Positions 22,701 through 35,400 of a stretch of DNA of 44,115 bases are shown piece after piece. The DNA is from Scenedesmus sp. ARA3 (Eukaryota > Chlorophyta > Chlorophyceae > Sphaeropleales > Scenedesmaceae): the NCBI GenBank assembly GCA_004335835.1, contig RWJK01001217.1, positions 8,849 through 52,963 on the forward strand, read 5' to 3'. The position numbers and the translations under genes were made by a program. The first letter of the stretch is position 1. Each line of letters opens with the position of its first letter. The notes beneath the pieces are model-generated. The model was given only the letters and a program-made list of their open reading frames with translations. It ran no database searches and was not told where the DNA came from.

Positions 22701-24810
22701 GTCATTGTCGGCTACCGGTACACCTACAGCGACGGCACATCTGAGCTGGCTGGCTTTGCTGCGCCTGACAGTGAAACCAAGACTGTGCCGGCTGGCCAGA
22801 TGCTGGTACAGACTGACAGCTTTCAGGTGGGTCAGTGCATGCCGAGCGTCTCAGCAGCAGCAGCGCAGCTGCGCAAGCTTGCATGGCATGCATTCTGCTG
22901 TTGCAGTACAACTGCATACAACCGGACTGGAGGCTCACCCCAAGGGTACAGGCGGCAGCGCATGAACTGGCAGCATGCCAGCATGCCAGCTTGCCAGCTC
23001 GCCAGCTTGCCAACTTGCCAGCTGGCCAGCTTGCCAGCTTGCCAGCATGCCAGCTTGCTGTTACTGTTGCAGCTGCTGTTGGTGCTGCTGCACCGGCATG
23101 CCAGCACAGCTCCATGTCCCCTTGTCCTGGTTTTGTCTTAATTTGCAACGTCGCCTGCCAAAACCCTGCCGCTCTACAGGACGGTAGCGGCATCGAGCGC
23201 ATTGTATTCACCACAGACAAGGGGGTGCCGCTAGGCTTCGGCCGGCCCGCCAGCGAGGTGAGGCACACTGGCTACGCGGCACGAGTTTTTGCGCTTCACA
23301 TCAGCAGATGTGCTTCACACCAGTAGATTCTGCTCACATTATTGTCTTCATCTGCTGCGGAGCCGCATTCGAGTGCGTATGACATGCCCCTACCCTCTTT
23401 CTTGATTCACGGTGACGTTGTGGCAAGCACGGCGTGCCATCTTCAGCAGCCACGACCTGATGAGCATATGTGGGTAGGGCCTGGCATGTTCTGTAGATGC
23501 TGGTTGCCTGCTTTACAGTGATTATGCACATCAGGTCAACGACTGCCGCGTGGCGACTCTCGGACACGAGATAGCCGTAAAGGCTCAGATGCGTTGCAAC
23601 ATGCATGCTGCTGTGTTGCCGCAGGCCACCAAGCCCAAGGTTACTGTTGTGGCGCCACCGGGAGAGCAGGTGCAGGTGACTCCTGTGTATGGCACCGACG
23701 GCAACAACCGCCTGCAGGGCATCGGCGCAGAGGAGGTGCTGATGATGGCTGTGCTGACGCCCAGCCCAGCCGTGGGCAGCCCCTCTGAGCTTCAGGGTGA
23801 GCAGCTGCTGCTGTACAGCAAACGTTCTAGACAGCTGTTGTGCTGTGCTGCTGGTGCGCTGCTGATGTGCTGCTGAGCTGCTGTGCTGCTGCTGCTGTGC
23901 TGTGCTGGACAGCGGTTTGGCTTGAAAGGATTCTGCTGCTGCCGCATGCGCCTGATCCACAACGACATCCTGGCGGGCTGCTGCTCAAGCAAGCACGGCA
24001 GCCGGTCGCAGCATTGCATGTTTAGTGCCTGTCTCGGGGTAGTGTTTTGCGCCCTTGCCGTGTCTGTTGGGTCGCATGGGGATCTTTGCCAGCAGGTATG
24101 CCCCTTCCCCCTCTGGATCAGTGAAGAGGCACACATGTGTGCTTTGCTAGTAGCAGATGATGCAGCTGAGGCCAGATACAGTGCCTGCCACTTCTGGCTG
24201 CTGCTGTGTGCCGATTCAACTCACACAGCTGCACATGTTTCATGCAGCTGTGTACACATATGGGGGCAAGCCAGTTGCCGGCAAGGTCGTCACGTTCACC
24301 GTCACTGACAGCAAGACTGGCGCAGTGAAGAGCTACCAGGGCACGACAGATGCCAATGGCATCGCCAGGGTAGCGGTGGACGCCAGCAATGTGCCTGCTG
24401 TGGCAGATGTGTATGCATCAGCGCCCAGCTCAAAGCCAGATGCTAACGGACCGGTGGCTGCAACCCTGGCGCCCGGCAGCAGTGAGTGCTGTGTGGCGGC
24501 CCTGCGGCTCAGAAAGAGACCCCTTTATGCATCAAAGTTTTTGCCGTGGCCAAGTGATGAAGGCTTGTCTAGTTATGTTGGTGACAAGCAAAGTTCAGAC
24601 GGCCTCACCTCAGCTTGTGATTGGCACTGCCACTGGTGCTTGCTGTACGACAGAGCCGGCTTGCGCCAGCAAGAGGACGCACAGTCCACGCACACAGCAG
24701 CACAGCAAATGGATGCAAGCAGTATTGCTCACGTCAGATCCTGTCTCCATTTCAATGCACGTATGTGTGTGGCTGGCTCCTGGGAACCTGAGTGCTGTTA
24801 CTGCTGCTGG

Positions 24811-24853
<43 letters not shown>

Positions 24854-27746
24854 ACTTGCAGGCTCCATAATCACCTGGAGCAAGGCTACCCCAGGGGAGG
24901 AGGCACTGGTGCTGTCTGCTGGCCCTGATCGGGTGCCCGTCGGCGGCAACATCACCCTGACTGTGACATACACAGGTATAAAATCAAACTGCAATTGTCA
25001 CAGCCGCAGCAAACACAGCAAGCCTGGTTGCATGACGCACAGTCAGGCTGCATCAGCCAGCAGTGACTGATTGCTGCGCTCGGCGTAGCCAGCGCCGCCG
25101 CTGCATCTACAAATGTGCTGCACAGCAAGCATCCGCCATCACTGGAGCAGCCGGTGCTGCAGCTTCATCATCATCATCATCATCATCATAGAAAGATAAG
25201 CTTGCCCAGCAAGCACTGCCATAGCTCACACACAACCAACTGCTGCAGCTGCCTTTCAACCTCCCCACAAAACCCTCAACACCACACTCTGCAGAGAATG
25301 CAGCGACTGCGTCAATGCGCTTCTGGTTGCTCCCTTTTGCAGTTCTTTCTCACACTCCCTCAAAGTTGTTTTTCCCTTTCCTAATGCCTCACCTTCTTGC
25401 CCTGGTAGCAGCTCCTACTCGGCAGCATTTTATGTATGGCTTTTAGGCAGACAGATGTTTGAGCGAGTTGGCCTATGCTCTCCATTCCCTGCTGCCTTCC
25501 ACAGTCAACGGCATTGCCACTCCTGGCAAGTCAGTCACATTCAAAGTCACCCTGCCCAACGGACAGAAGCTGTTCCCCACCTGCACCACTGGCACAAGGC
25601 GTGCATCTGCCCGCCAGACCTCACCCGGCACTTGCTCCGTCATTGTCAGCAGCCCTGTTCCAGGCAACGTCGTGGCTACTGCGTCTGCTCCAGCCACAAG
25701 CGGACCCAACGGGTCCACAACAAACAGCGAGAGCAGCACAGTACTGGTGGTTGAGCCGCCGCCGCCACCCCCAGGGGCTGAGATCTTGGTGCTGTCTGCC
25801 ACACCTTCACAGGTGCCTGTTAGCGGCAGCATCACCCTGACTGCATCATACTCAGGTGAGATGGCTGAGTTGGATACAGCAACACTCGCAGTGCGTGCGA
25901 GGCTATGGCTGCCCTGCTATCTTTTTTGATGAGCACTTGATTCCTGTGTTGGCTCCCTGAAGTGCAGGGCAACAAGTCGCCTGATGCTGGTTCATGAAGC
26001 AAGCACAACGTGCTTGAACAGGGCGATTTATCTGTTGTGCTCTCTTCCCTGCCACCTGTTGCAGTCAACGGCACTGCTACCCCCAGCAAGACAGTCACAT
26101 TTGCCGTGACCCTGCCCAATGGTCAGAAGCTGTTCCCCACCTGCACCACTGGCACAAGGCGCGCTTCTGCACGCCTGACCCCACCCGGCACCTGCTCCGT
26201 CACCGTCAGCAGCCCTGTAACAGGCAGCGTAGTGGCAACTGCTTCTGTGCCTGGCGTCAATGGCACAGTCACATCTACCTCTAGCACGATTCCTGTTGTT
26301 GCAACCGCCAACGAACAGCTGACCATGACTGGCAGTGCCATGGCTGTGCCTGTTGGCAGCAGCTCAACTCTGACTGCCACCTACACATGTTAGTTCAGCC
26401 AGTCGGTAGTCAGCAGGGTGGAACACGGACAATGACAGCAGCTGTGCAATATACACTGCAGCCCCGCATGTCCAGTATGGGATGCGGAGTCCTTGTCGGT
26501 TCAACTGTGCCAGCACACACTGCCGCATGTGATGCATGTCGTGCAAAACACGCACTGGTGGCGCCAGCAGTTTTGAGTGATCCTTCTGCGGACTGCAGCG
26601 GCTGCAGCTACAGACAGCACCGGCAGAATACATCTTGCGGTGCATTGATTCCAGACTTAGCCTGAGGCCTGCCTGCTTCATCTGCCTGCATTGCAGTTGA
26701 TAGCAAGCCAGTAGCTGGCAAGGTCGTCACGGTTGAGGTCACCATGCTTGGTGGTGAGTTGGGGGTTTTCAGGGTCACACTGGCACATGTTGCTGCAGGC
26801 ACCTCAGCAGGCAATGCGAAAGAAGTTCAAAGCTTTTAGAGCATTAAACGCGCCAAGAACTAGGCTATGATGCCATGAAGAGAGCACCATTCAAGCTCAC
26901 ATGATATGGGCCTTGTCTGCCAAGCCTGCCGCATCGTGTTCTTGTGTCATTCTGTGTTTTTTGTTGACAGTGCTTCCAAGTGGCTGCCGAACGCCTGCCA
27001 GAAGACATAAGCTAGCACATTTGAGAGGCATCCATGCTGCTGCTACTGCCGCTGCTGCTGCTGCTGCCGTTGCAGGCACCAAGCAGTACCCCAAGTGCAC
27101 GACAGCAGCGGATGGAAAGTGTAGTGTCACAGTCAGCAGTCCAGCGCCAGGCGCAATGACTGCCCAGGGAAGCACCCCAGGCAGTAGCGGCAACCTCGTC
27201 TCATCAAATAGCATTGATGTGGTGTGGGTTGCGCCTTCAAGCCCTTCTCCCTCTCCAATCACAGAGCGCCTGGCCATTGCCGCCACACCAAACCAGGTCT
27301 CTGTGAATGGCTCTGTCACCCTGTCTGCGGAGTTCGCTGTCAATGATAAGCTCACAGCTGGCAAGGTTGTTACTTTTGAGGTCATCAAGCCCGACGGCAC
27401 AAACATCTACACAACTTGCACCACAGGAGCCTCAGGTGAGAGTTATCAAGGGAGAGTTATGATTTCTTGAGTAGGACACGTTTCTTGCAGACAGCCTGTG
27501 TATAACACATGCAATATGCACAGTACAGCGTGACGATGCCATATGCTACATGCTGCAGGGTGCTAGGGTTGTGCGGCAACAGCACAGCGTACGATTGTGA
27601 GCCTTTTGTCTCGTGCACCATGGTTCGCTTCTGCACGGCAGCATGATCACCAGGCTGTAAGTGCAGTGCCTGCGTCTGCGTTTGTGCAAAGGTGTGCTGC
27701 AGCTGCATGCTGTGCTTGGTATATAGTGCCAGCCATCACTGCCGAG

Positions 27747-27777
<31 letters not shown>

Positions 27778-30700
27778 GCCGCTGTTGGCGTCTTGTTGCT
27801 TGCTTCAGGCACTTGCTCTGTGACGGTTTCGTCAAGCTTCCCAGGAACGATGACGGCAACTGCAACAGCCCCTGGCACCAGTGGGCCAGTGCCTTCCACC
27901 TCACCAGGCGCTGATGGCATCGCTACTGGCGGCCACAGCACAACCATTCTGGTCACTTCTCCACAGAAGCCAAACACGCTGACATACACAGTCGTCAACC
28001 CGCTGAGCGTGGTGGGTGACACAGCCACCGTCACTGCCACGCTGCTGGACCCCTCAGGCAAGCCAGTGCCCAACCAGCCAGTGACCTTTACCCTGAGGGA
28101 CCCTGCAACTGGCGGCAAGATCACCGATTATGTCGGCATGACTGATGCCCAGGTGCGCTGCCTGCTGATGCAGCTGTGCTAGGGTGAAAGAACTGTTCAT
28201 CGATTGTTTGAATCAAAGCACGGCGTTCTTCCTTCAACATCCTTTCAGGCATCCATGGATGCCTCACAGGTCGGTGAGGCCTACGCCAAATATGCCTCGC
28301 AGCATGCACGCACAATTATGCATGCTGGTTGATGACCAAGATATATAGATCTGTGGTTTCAGTCACAGGGGATACAGCTTGCTGGCTGGTGGCAGGTAAG
28401 AGTGAACAACGTCAACATCTTCGCGATGCCGTCGAGTTAGTCCACCAGTTACGGGGCTTGGCGCTTGGTACATGCGCAGGGGCGCTGACGCCAGCAAACC
28501 ACGATGCTGAAAAGTAAAGCGCAGCGGGATGCTTGCGGAGCGGACGATCGCCTAGAATCCGCTACAACCCGCAAGAATAACAAGCTGCATCGCTGTGCTA
28601 CGTGGCGTGCATACTGCAGGGTGTGGCTGTCGTCACTCTGCCAGCAGCTGTGTTCCCAGGTTCTATGCTTGTGACCACCAGCGCCCCCTCAGGCACAGCC
28701 CTATGCAGGCGGCGTGCAGCTGTGTCCCCCAAGCAGCAGGACCCCGGCTGCTCAATCCCTGGCACAGTATCAGCGGGCGGCACCCCTACAGCCACCTGGG
28801 TGTCGGAGGGTGTGACACTCACCCCCGGCACAACACAAGCAGCTGGAACAGCTGTGGCTGTGTCAGCCAGCTACTTGCTCGGCGGGGCGCTGCAGGCAGG
28901 CAGGCCTGTAGAGTTCAAGGTGAGAGTTGGTTGTGCTGTGCAAAGAAACGCCACAAAAAGGACTGCAGATGGAGCTGCGTCATGACAGGTTAAGCAGCAG
29001 ATGCCTGCATGTGGCTCAACTCCTGGAACTGCAGCATGGTGTCCTACACGACGCAATGATGATGATGCTGTTATACTGTTTATTACACGCTTCAAACCTG
29101 CGAGCCACTGCAGTACAATGCTGCGCGTATGCTGCACCACATTGAGCTGTACTGTGGGGTTCAACACCAATGCCACTACCAATACCACAGTACAGGACGG
29201 ACCTGCCCAGCGCTAGCTGAGCAAAGCCTGTGTACCGCCCATGAGGGTGTAACCAGCACCCGGTTTCAAAGTCTGGCTGGGCCAGCGTTAGACTGTAAAT
29301 GTTTGAATAATGCTGGTTAGCAGAGTAAGCTCGCTGATGCTGTTGTCACCTGCCACAACTCCCTGTGTCGTTGTCCTCAACATCCCTCTGTGCTGCTGCC
29401 CTGTCAACACTGCTGCAGATCACCAACCCCGCCACAGGCATAACCACCACACGCACAGCAGTGACGGATGGCAACGGTGTCGCGACACTGCAAGACCTTG
29501 TGCTGAGCGGGGCTGGGCAGCTGCAGGTCACTGCCAGCACCACAGGCGGTGTTGGCATTGTCACTTCAAGCACTTCGACATACACCTGGTGGGCTGCATG
29601 CAGCTACGCAGCCAGCAGCAGCGCTGCTGCCATCGCATGATCTACTGCAGCGTTTGCACGGCTGGGGACATGTACATGTCCCTGACATGTCAGAGGGACC
29701 GCAGTGTGTACTGTGCTGTGTTTTATACATGAGAGGAACGCAACGGCATGAAGCTGCTTCAAAACATGTAACTTGGTTTTCTGCCCTTGTGACATGTCTC
29801 CACAAGAACACCTTCCAGTGCAGTGGAGTCTGCTGTCTGCTGAGCCCCTTGCGGGTGCTGCTGCTGCTTGGCTGGCCTGCAGGACCAGCCCTCCTCCTCC
29901 TCCAGCTGTACTGCCACCAGTGGCAACACCAGACGCCTACAGCTACACACCAAGCCCGGGCTCTTGCACAACGGCCTTTGTCTGCAACGACCCCGTCACC
30001 CTCTCGGTGTCCACGGAGAACGGCGTGCTCAAGAATGACGTTGACCCTGCAGGTCAGCCCCTCACGGCAACGCTGCTGACGAATGTGGCAATGGGCACAC
30101 TCTGCTTCAAGGGCAACGCCTTCACGTACACAGCTGACCCAAGCTACACAGGTATGTGGGCGGCAGCACTTTGCATTATAGTTTGAGTGTGTCATGGTCT
30201 ATCATATACTCTCATGGCTCAGGCCTGACAATGCCAACTTCAGACCAACAGCAGTACTGGCAGCATGTCATGTTCACAAGCTGAATGGCTGCTACGGTTG
30301 CTGCTGCTGCTGCTGCCTTATGCTGCTGCTGCTGCCGCCTGTAGGCACCGACTCCTTTACCTACAAGATCTGCAACACCCTCAACTTGTGTGCCCAGACA
30401 ACGGTAACCCTGAGCGCCAGCACGCCCGCCCCCAACGTGGCTCTACTGGCAGAGTGGCCTGCCGGCGGCGAGGTCACTCCGCCGACGCTGTTTGCAGACC
30501 AGGCGGACACTGCAGGCACCGACTGCAACAAAAAGTCTGCAACAGCTCTGAGCTCTGTGACGCTCGCCAGCCCTGGCGCCGGCCGTTGCACTGGGCCTAT
30601 GCCTGCCGGGGACTACACACTCAGCGAGATGTCTACCACCCTGCTGATCTTCCAAGGCTGGACGTGCTACAAGACCAACGTTGGCTCGGGTGAGTGCAGC

Positions 30701-32398
30701 TGCATGCTGTGGGCAGCTGATCTGCCGGGCCCACATGCTTACTGAGGAGCAGCATGCCATGAAGTGTGGCATGAGCGTGTGTTCTGTGCAGGGCTCGCAC
30801 GCGCGTACGCAAGTGGCGCTCGCGAGTGATCTACTGATCATCAGTGGGCGGCCCAGGAACCACGTCTCATCTCTGTGACTCGTTGCTGATGCGGTTTCAG
30901 AAAGCATGCCGCATCTCTGTCTGTTGTCAGTGCCCTGATGAGGCCCAGGAGCCAAGTCACAGACACAATTGTTGCAACAGGCTGACAGCTGCCCTTCACA
31001 GCACCTATAATCTTGTGGTGTGTATTGGGGTGTGATAATCTTGCGATATGTGTATCAGCTTGAAATGAGTTTGCAAGATCAGCTGGAGCCAGCCGCAGCA
31101 AAAGTGAACTGTCACCACTCTGTGTCTGCAGGGGCTCCAGTGCTGAAGACACCTGTGGGAGGCCAACTCGATAAGTACAACATTCCGCAAGGCGAAAGTG
31201 CGACCTGTGTGGCGAAGTACAAAGCGTACACTCCACCAATTGTTAACATTCAGGTAAAGCTCTGATCCTTTGCACAGCTGCGCTGCTGTGTGGTGCATTC
31301 GGCACAGCACTGGCGCTGTGCTGTGGCAAGGCTTGCTTTCACAACTGCTCTAGTGCACTCTGCTGGGTTCAGCCATCTTGCAGTGTCAGTGTTTCCAGCA
31401 AGGCATCGCAACGGATCAATATGTTTGGAAAGTTATGTCAACCTCTTGGATATGATTTCGCATGTGCATCTTTCATGCATGTATAGACGAGCCTCGGTAC
31501 GAAGCCTAGCAGGGACCAAGAGCATGCAGCGTAGCATTGTCGCTCCATCTGCATCAGGTTCAGCAATGCATCCTGTTGAGTGCCAACATTCTGCGCTTCA
31601 TACAGGCAAGGGTGCTCACTGAGATCATGCTTCTTCTACAATAGTGTTCGTTGAAGCCAACACTCTGCCAGCCCATTGCTGGGCTGCTATAGTACTGGGC
31701 TACTAGCTAGTAGCACAGCACGCAAAGATCAAGATGCGCACATGCGCCATCTGCACTACAGAGATGGCTGGTTTTGGGGCTTCATAAATCCATCGGGTTG
31801 ATGCCGGATTGGTGTGGCTCTCATGTCTGTGCATTGTAATGTGTTTCACTGTCCTTCTTTGTGGCTCTCTTGGCGCTCATTATGTGGTTGTGGCTCATGA
31901 CGTCATCAGAAGGTACCAAGACCCACACATAACCACGTCTCTCTTTCGCACATGTGCGCATGTACTTGCACCCAGCAGCAGCACCGTAGTTGTTCTTCAG
32001 CCGCACCTGCGCAGCATGCTACTGCTGCACTGTCTCTGGGTGCAACTTGGTGTTGCAGGTAAAGTGGCCAAGCTGCGTGAATGCCGACGGAGCAGCTCCT
32101 CTCATCAAAGTCAAGAACTTTGGTACAAGAATCTGCTCTGTCAACGCACCAGTACTGGAGAACCCCGATATTATCGATCCAGCCGCAGGCTCCAGCTGCG
32201 CGACCGACATCGCTTTTGGAGACATGCAGGTGAGAGGCATGGCTGAAGACTGGTGATGCAATGTATGACTTTGTTTTCGGATGAAGCCAGTTATGGACGC
32301 GATCTTCATCCTTTTGGAATTTGACAGTGGCACAACGCTGAGTGATGCAGCTCCATCGCCACATCCTTGAAGCAGGACAGTGTGCTTGCTGTATATAA

Positions 32399-32434
<36 letters not shown>

Positions 32435-35400
32435 CGGTGGTTTCACTGTAATGACGTTGCATAACGAAAGAGCCGCTGGCGTATGCAGCTTGTGCGTGAC
32501 TGACTTGTTTGGCAGCCCTGTGCACTGCTACCTACTCAAAAAAGCGGCCGCTGCTGTGCAGGTTTCTACGCTGCCGGGGTTTCCCACTGTGGAGACTCCT
32601 ACCATTACGTGCTACGACGTCACAGCAGGCTTAAGCACGAAGCTGACCACAGATGGCACAATTCCCAACGATGGCACAGGCAAAACAGTCAGCTGCATTG
32701 TCGAGTACGGCCTGCTTGGTGCTCAGTGCGAGCCAGGCTCGTATCAGCCATCCAATGGCGCAGCCTGCTCTCCCTGCGGCCTGGACTACTTCTGCCCAGG
32801 TGAGCTACATTACCCGGCCATCATACATTACATTACATTACATGCTCCACTCAAGGAGGAGTGGGAACCCCAGTCAGGAGCCAACGAGAGGCCCATAGGG
32901 GGAGGGAATCAACAACACAGGGCTGATGCGAAAGCATTTGTGAAGAGGGTCGATGCAAAAGCCTTCAGCAGCCACAACATGCAGAGTTTTTGTGTGGCAG
33001 CTGCCTGCAGGCCTGGCCAAATCACCAATGCTAGGTACAGCTTGCCAAAGCGTTGCAGCCATCAACATTGGCCTCGTTTTGAAAGATGGTCTGAGAAGAA
33101 GCTTCCTGCCTATGTCAGGTTGCCAGCCCAAAGTACACCTGTACGCCCAGCTTGTGTACTTGTACTGCATGCACACCAGAACAATCCAAGTTGAGCTGAT
33201 ATGTCTTTAGCATGTTTCAGGCTGATGACTAGGCAGCTGCAGCATTGTGTTGCAAGCCGCTACAAGGTCTTTGGTGTGAGCCGTGGGGACCCGCTGGTGG
33301 CAAGCTGGCTGCAGCTACGCCTGCAATCATGATCTTACACACGTACATGCTGCGATTGATGATCACCCTCAATGATCAGAAGACATCGACTGTGTGATGC
33401 GCTCCTGGCAGCGCGGCAGACACAAACTCACATGACATGCATGCGAGCACTGCACAAGTGTGCATGCACCCCCAAACAAGCGCTTCACACTGTTCGAACA
33501 TGGTTATGATATCTGAGTTGTTTGTTTGACGCTCGCTCACACAATGGGTTGCTGACCTCGCGTGCTGCAGGCAAGGCGGTGTGCAGCCCTCAGCGTGCCT
33601 GCCCCCCTGGTGAGACTGACCAGCACATGATGTGCATTGCACCGGAACTTGCATCTGATGCTACAGCAAGCATCCTTGCCAGTCTATTACGCAACACAGT
33701 AGCAACGTGGCCATAGCAGCATAGACTGGCATGCTTGCCATCGACAGCGAAGTGTATGGCCATGCAAAGTTGCAACCTGCTGGCTGTTAGTTTCTTGGTG
33801 CATCCAACTGCATCATGCCTGCATCATGCCTGCATCATGCCTGCATCCAACTGCATCATGCCTGCATCATGCCTGCATCCAACTGCATCATGCCTGCATC
33901 ATGCCTGCTGAGGTTACGACAGCTGCGGTTACGACACAACTCTTTATTCAAACTGATTCCTGTTCAAATGCATCGGGCGTTTGCTGTGCAGGCATGGTCA
34001 CCCAGACCACGTCTTCGTTTGAGGCGGCAGATTGTGTGGCTCTGAAGTGCAACCCATGCCCCGACCTGTACCCAGGTATTACATTAGCTACGCAATTGCT
34101 GGGTCATGATGGCGTTTTGAGCAGCATTGGACATTGGGAGAGATTTGCAGCCGCGCAGCTAGTAGCTAGCAGGAGGCTTTTGAGAAATGCAAGGCCTTGA
34201 GTGAACTTCAAGTGCTGATTGCTTATCGTCAACAACACATCACTGACGCCTAACTCAGCTGCGGTCAGCATGTCAACCGCACTAAAAGCTGTTATGCGCC
34301 TGTCTTTTGATGCAGACGTTGCTGTTTCCGCTGATGATGCTGGCATCATGTGGAAGATCAGTCAATACTACGACCCTGCAAGCGGAAGTGAGCATACTAT
34401 GCAGCTTACTGGCCTGCCATGCCTTTAATGCTCAGCTCCTGCTATCGTGCACCTGGGATCGTGCACAATGTGTTGTATTGGATATGGCTCCGACATGTGG
34501 CTTGCAAAGGCACATAGTTTCAACATGCGGATGACAGGGTATGCCGTGCGTTACTGCCTTGCGGTGACCACCCATATGAGGCTACACAAAACATGTGGTA
34601 TGCACTGGGAACATCACAAGCTGCAGTAGCAACCTGCGCAGTTATTACTCTCGCGCGTGCAACCATGACAACCTCCTGTTATCTTTAGCCTTTATGGCTG
34701 ATGAATCACACTGTGCTCAACTGTTGTTGCACTTTTGTCGCTGCAATAATATCTCGTTCATCTGTATCAGTCCCTCAGCTCACATGCTAACATCCACAGA
34801 GCTGCATCCTTGTGTTGCGAGCAGCTGCAGGCCCCAACAGTGCTATGCAAGTGCAATGCACGTCCATCAAAGACTCCCTTGGCACTGGGCTGAATTGTGC
34901 CGACATTGCTATCCTCCACACTGGGGACGTGCTGCTGAACTGCGGGACCTCCATGTGAGCCTCGGCGCTGGGCAGCAGCTGCACGGCAACATGCAACCAG
35001 CTTGCAGCCAGTGACATCTATCATAACGACGACACTTGATTAGAAACGTCTGTTGAAAGATGTTGCTATGGCTGAACTGGCTGTAAGAAGAACCACAGCG
35101 TCAACTCCAGCACAGTAAAGCTGAGGAGCACGCATCCGTTTGATGCAGCTTACAAGCTGCCTTGCCATGCAAGGCGCCTGCAGCCTGCTTGCACGCACTT
35201 GAAGCTATGTACAAAGAGACCAGCTCAGATGCAGCGCTAACTGTCAACTGAGCAATAGTGTTGTGCGGCCTGCACTGCAGGTACATGCTGTCTGCCGCCA
35301 ACTGGGCAGCGGGAGGTGCATGCGTGGCAAGCAAGCTCTTAGATCACCCAAAGGATGAGGCCTTTAATGGTGCGCAAGATTATGTACCTTCTCTAAGTCA

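Larger units (their letters stand above)
23625..29588 (+). other. Giant gene, exons 11-20: about seven bacterial-type Ig-like repeats
   Basis: This block covers about residues 749-1557. Each unit opens with a strand like LSATPSQVPVSGSITLTA and goes on with GKPVAGKVVTFTV, then TTDANGIARV or TCSVTVSSPVPG, and then TATAPGTSGP. These are hallmarks of invasin/intimin-type Big_1 domains. Most units are cut by phase-1 introns at the same place (after T.Y[ST]), so cassettes can duplicate without shifting frame. Exons 14 and 15 are near copies. A Pro run (EPPPPPP) links two units. Confidence 0.75.
31132..34075 (+). other. Giant gene, exons 23-27: second Cys-rich segment
   Basis: This block covers about residues 1762-1979. 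A further SpaA-like unit ends IPNDGTGKTVSCIVEYG. Then come CEPGSYQPSNGAACSPC, YFCPGGKAVC, QRACPPG and CNPCPDLYPG, a clear run of GCC2_GCC3-type motifs. Exon 26 (33571-33609) is only 39 bases and encodes one such motif, bounded by phase-1 introns. Confidence 0.65.

Noticed and set aside
22702..23268. 188-codon minus-strand frame rich in LASWQAGK repeats
   Set aside because: It is the reverse reading of the nine-base minisatellite and of real plus-strand exons.
23883..24025. Possible exon reading GLKGFCCCRMRL between giant-gene exons 11 and 12
   Set aside because: The frame that looks protein-like needs phase 0, but exon 11 ends in phase 1. Joining exon 11 directly to exon 12 also gives a continuous Ig-like unit.
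28400..28600. GC-rich patch in intron 18 checked for a tRNA gene
   Set aside because: No cloverleaf with matching arms or conserved GGTTCRANTCC box could be found.
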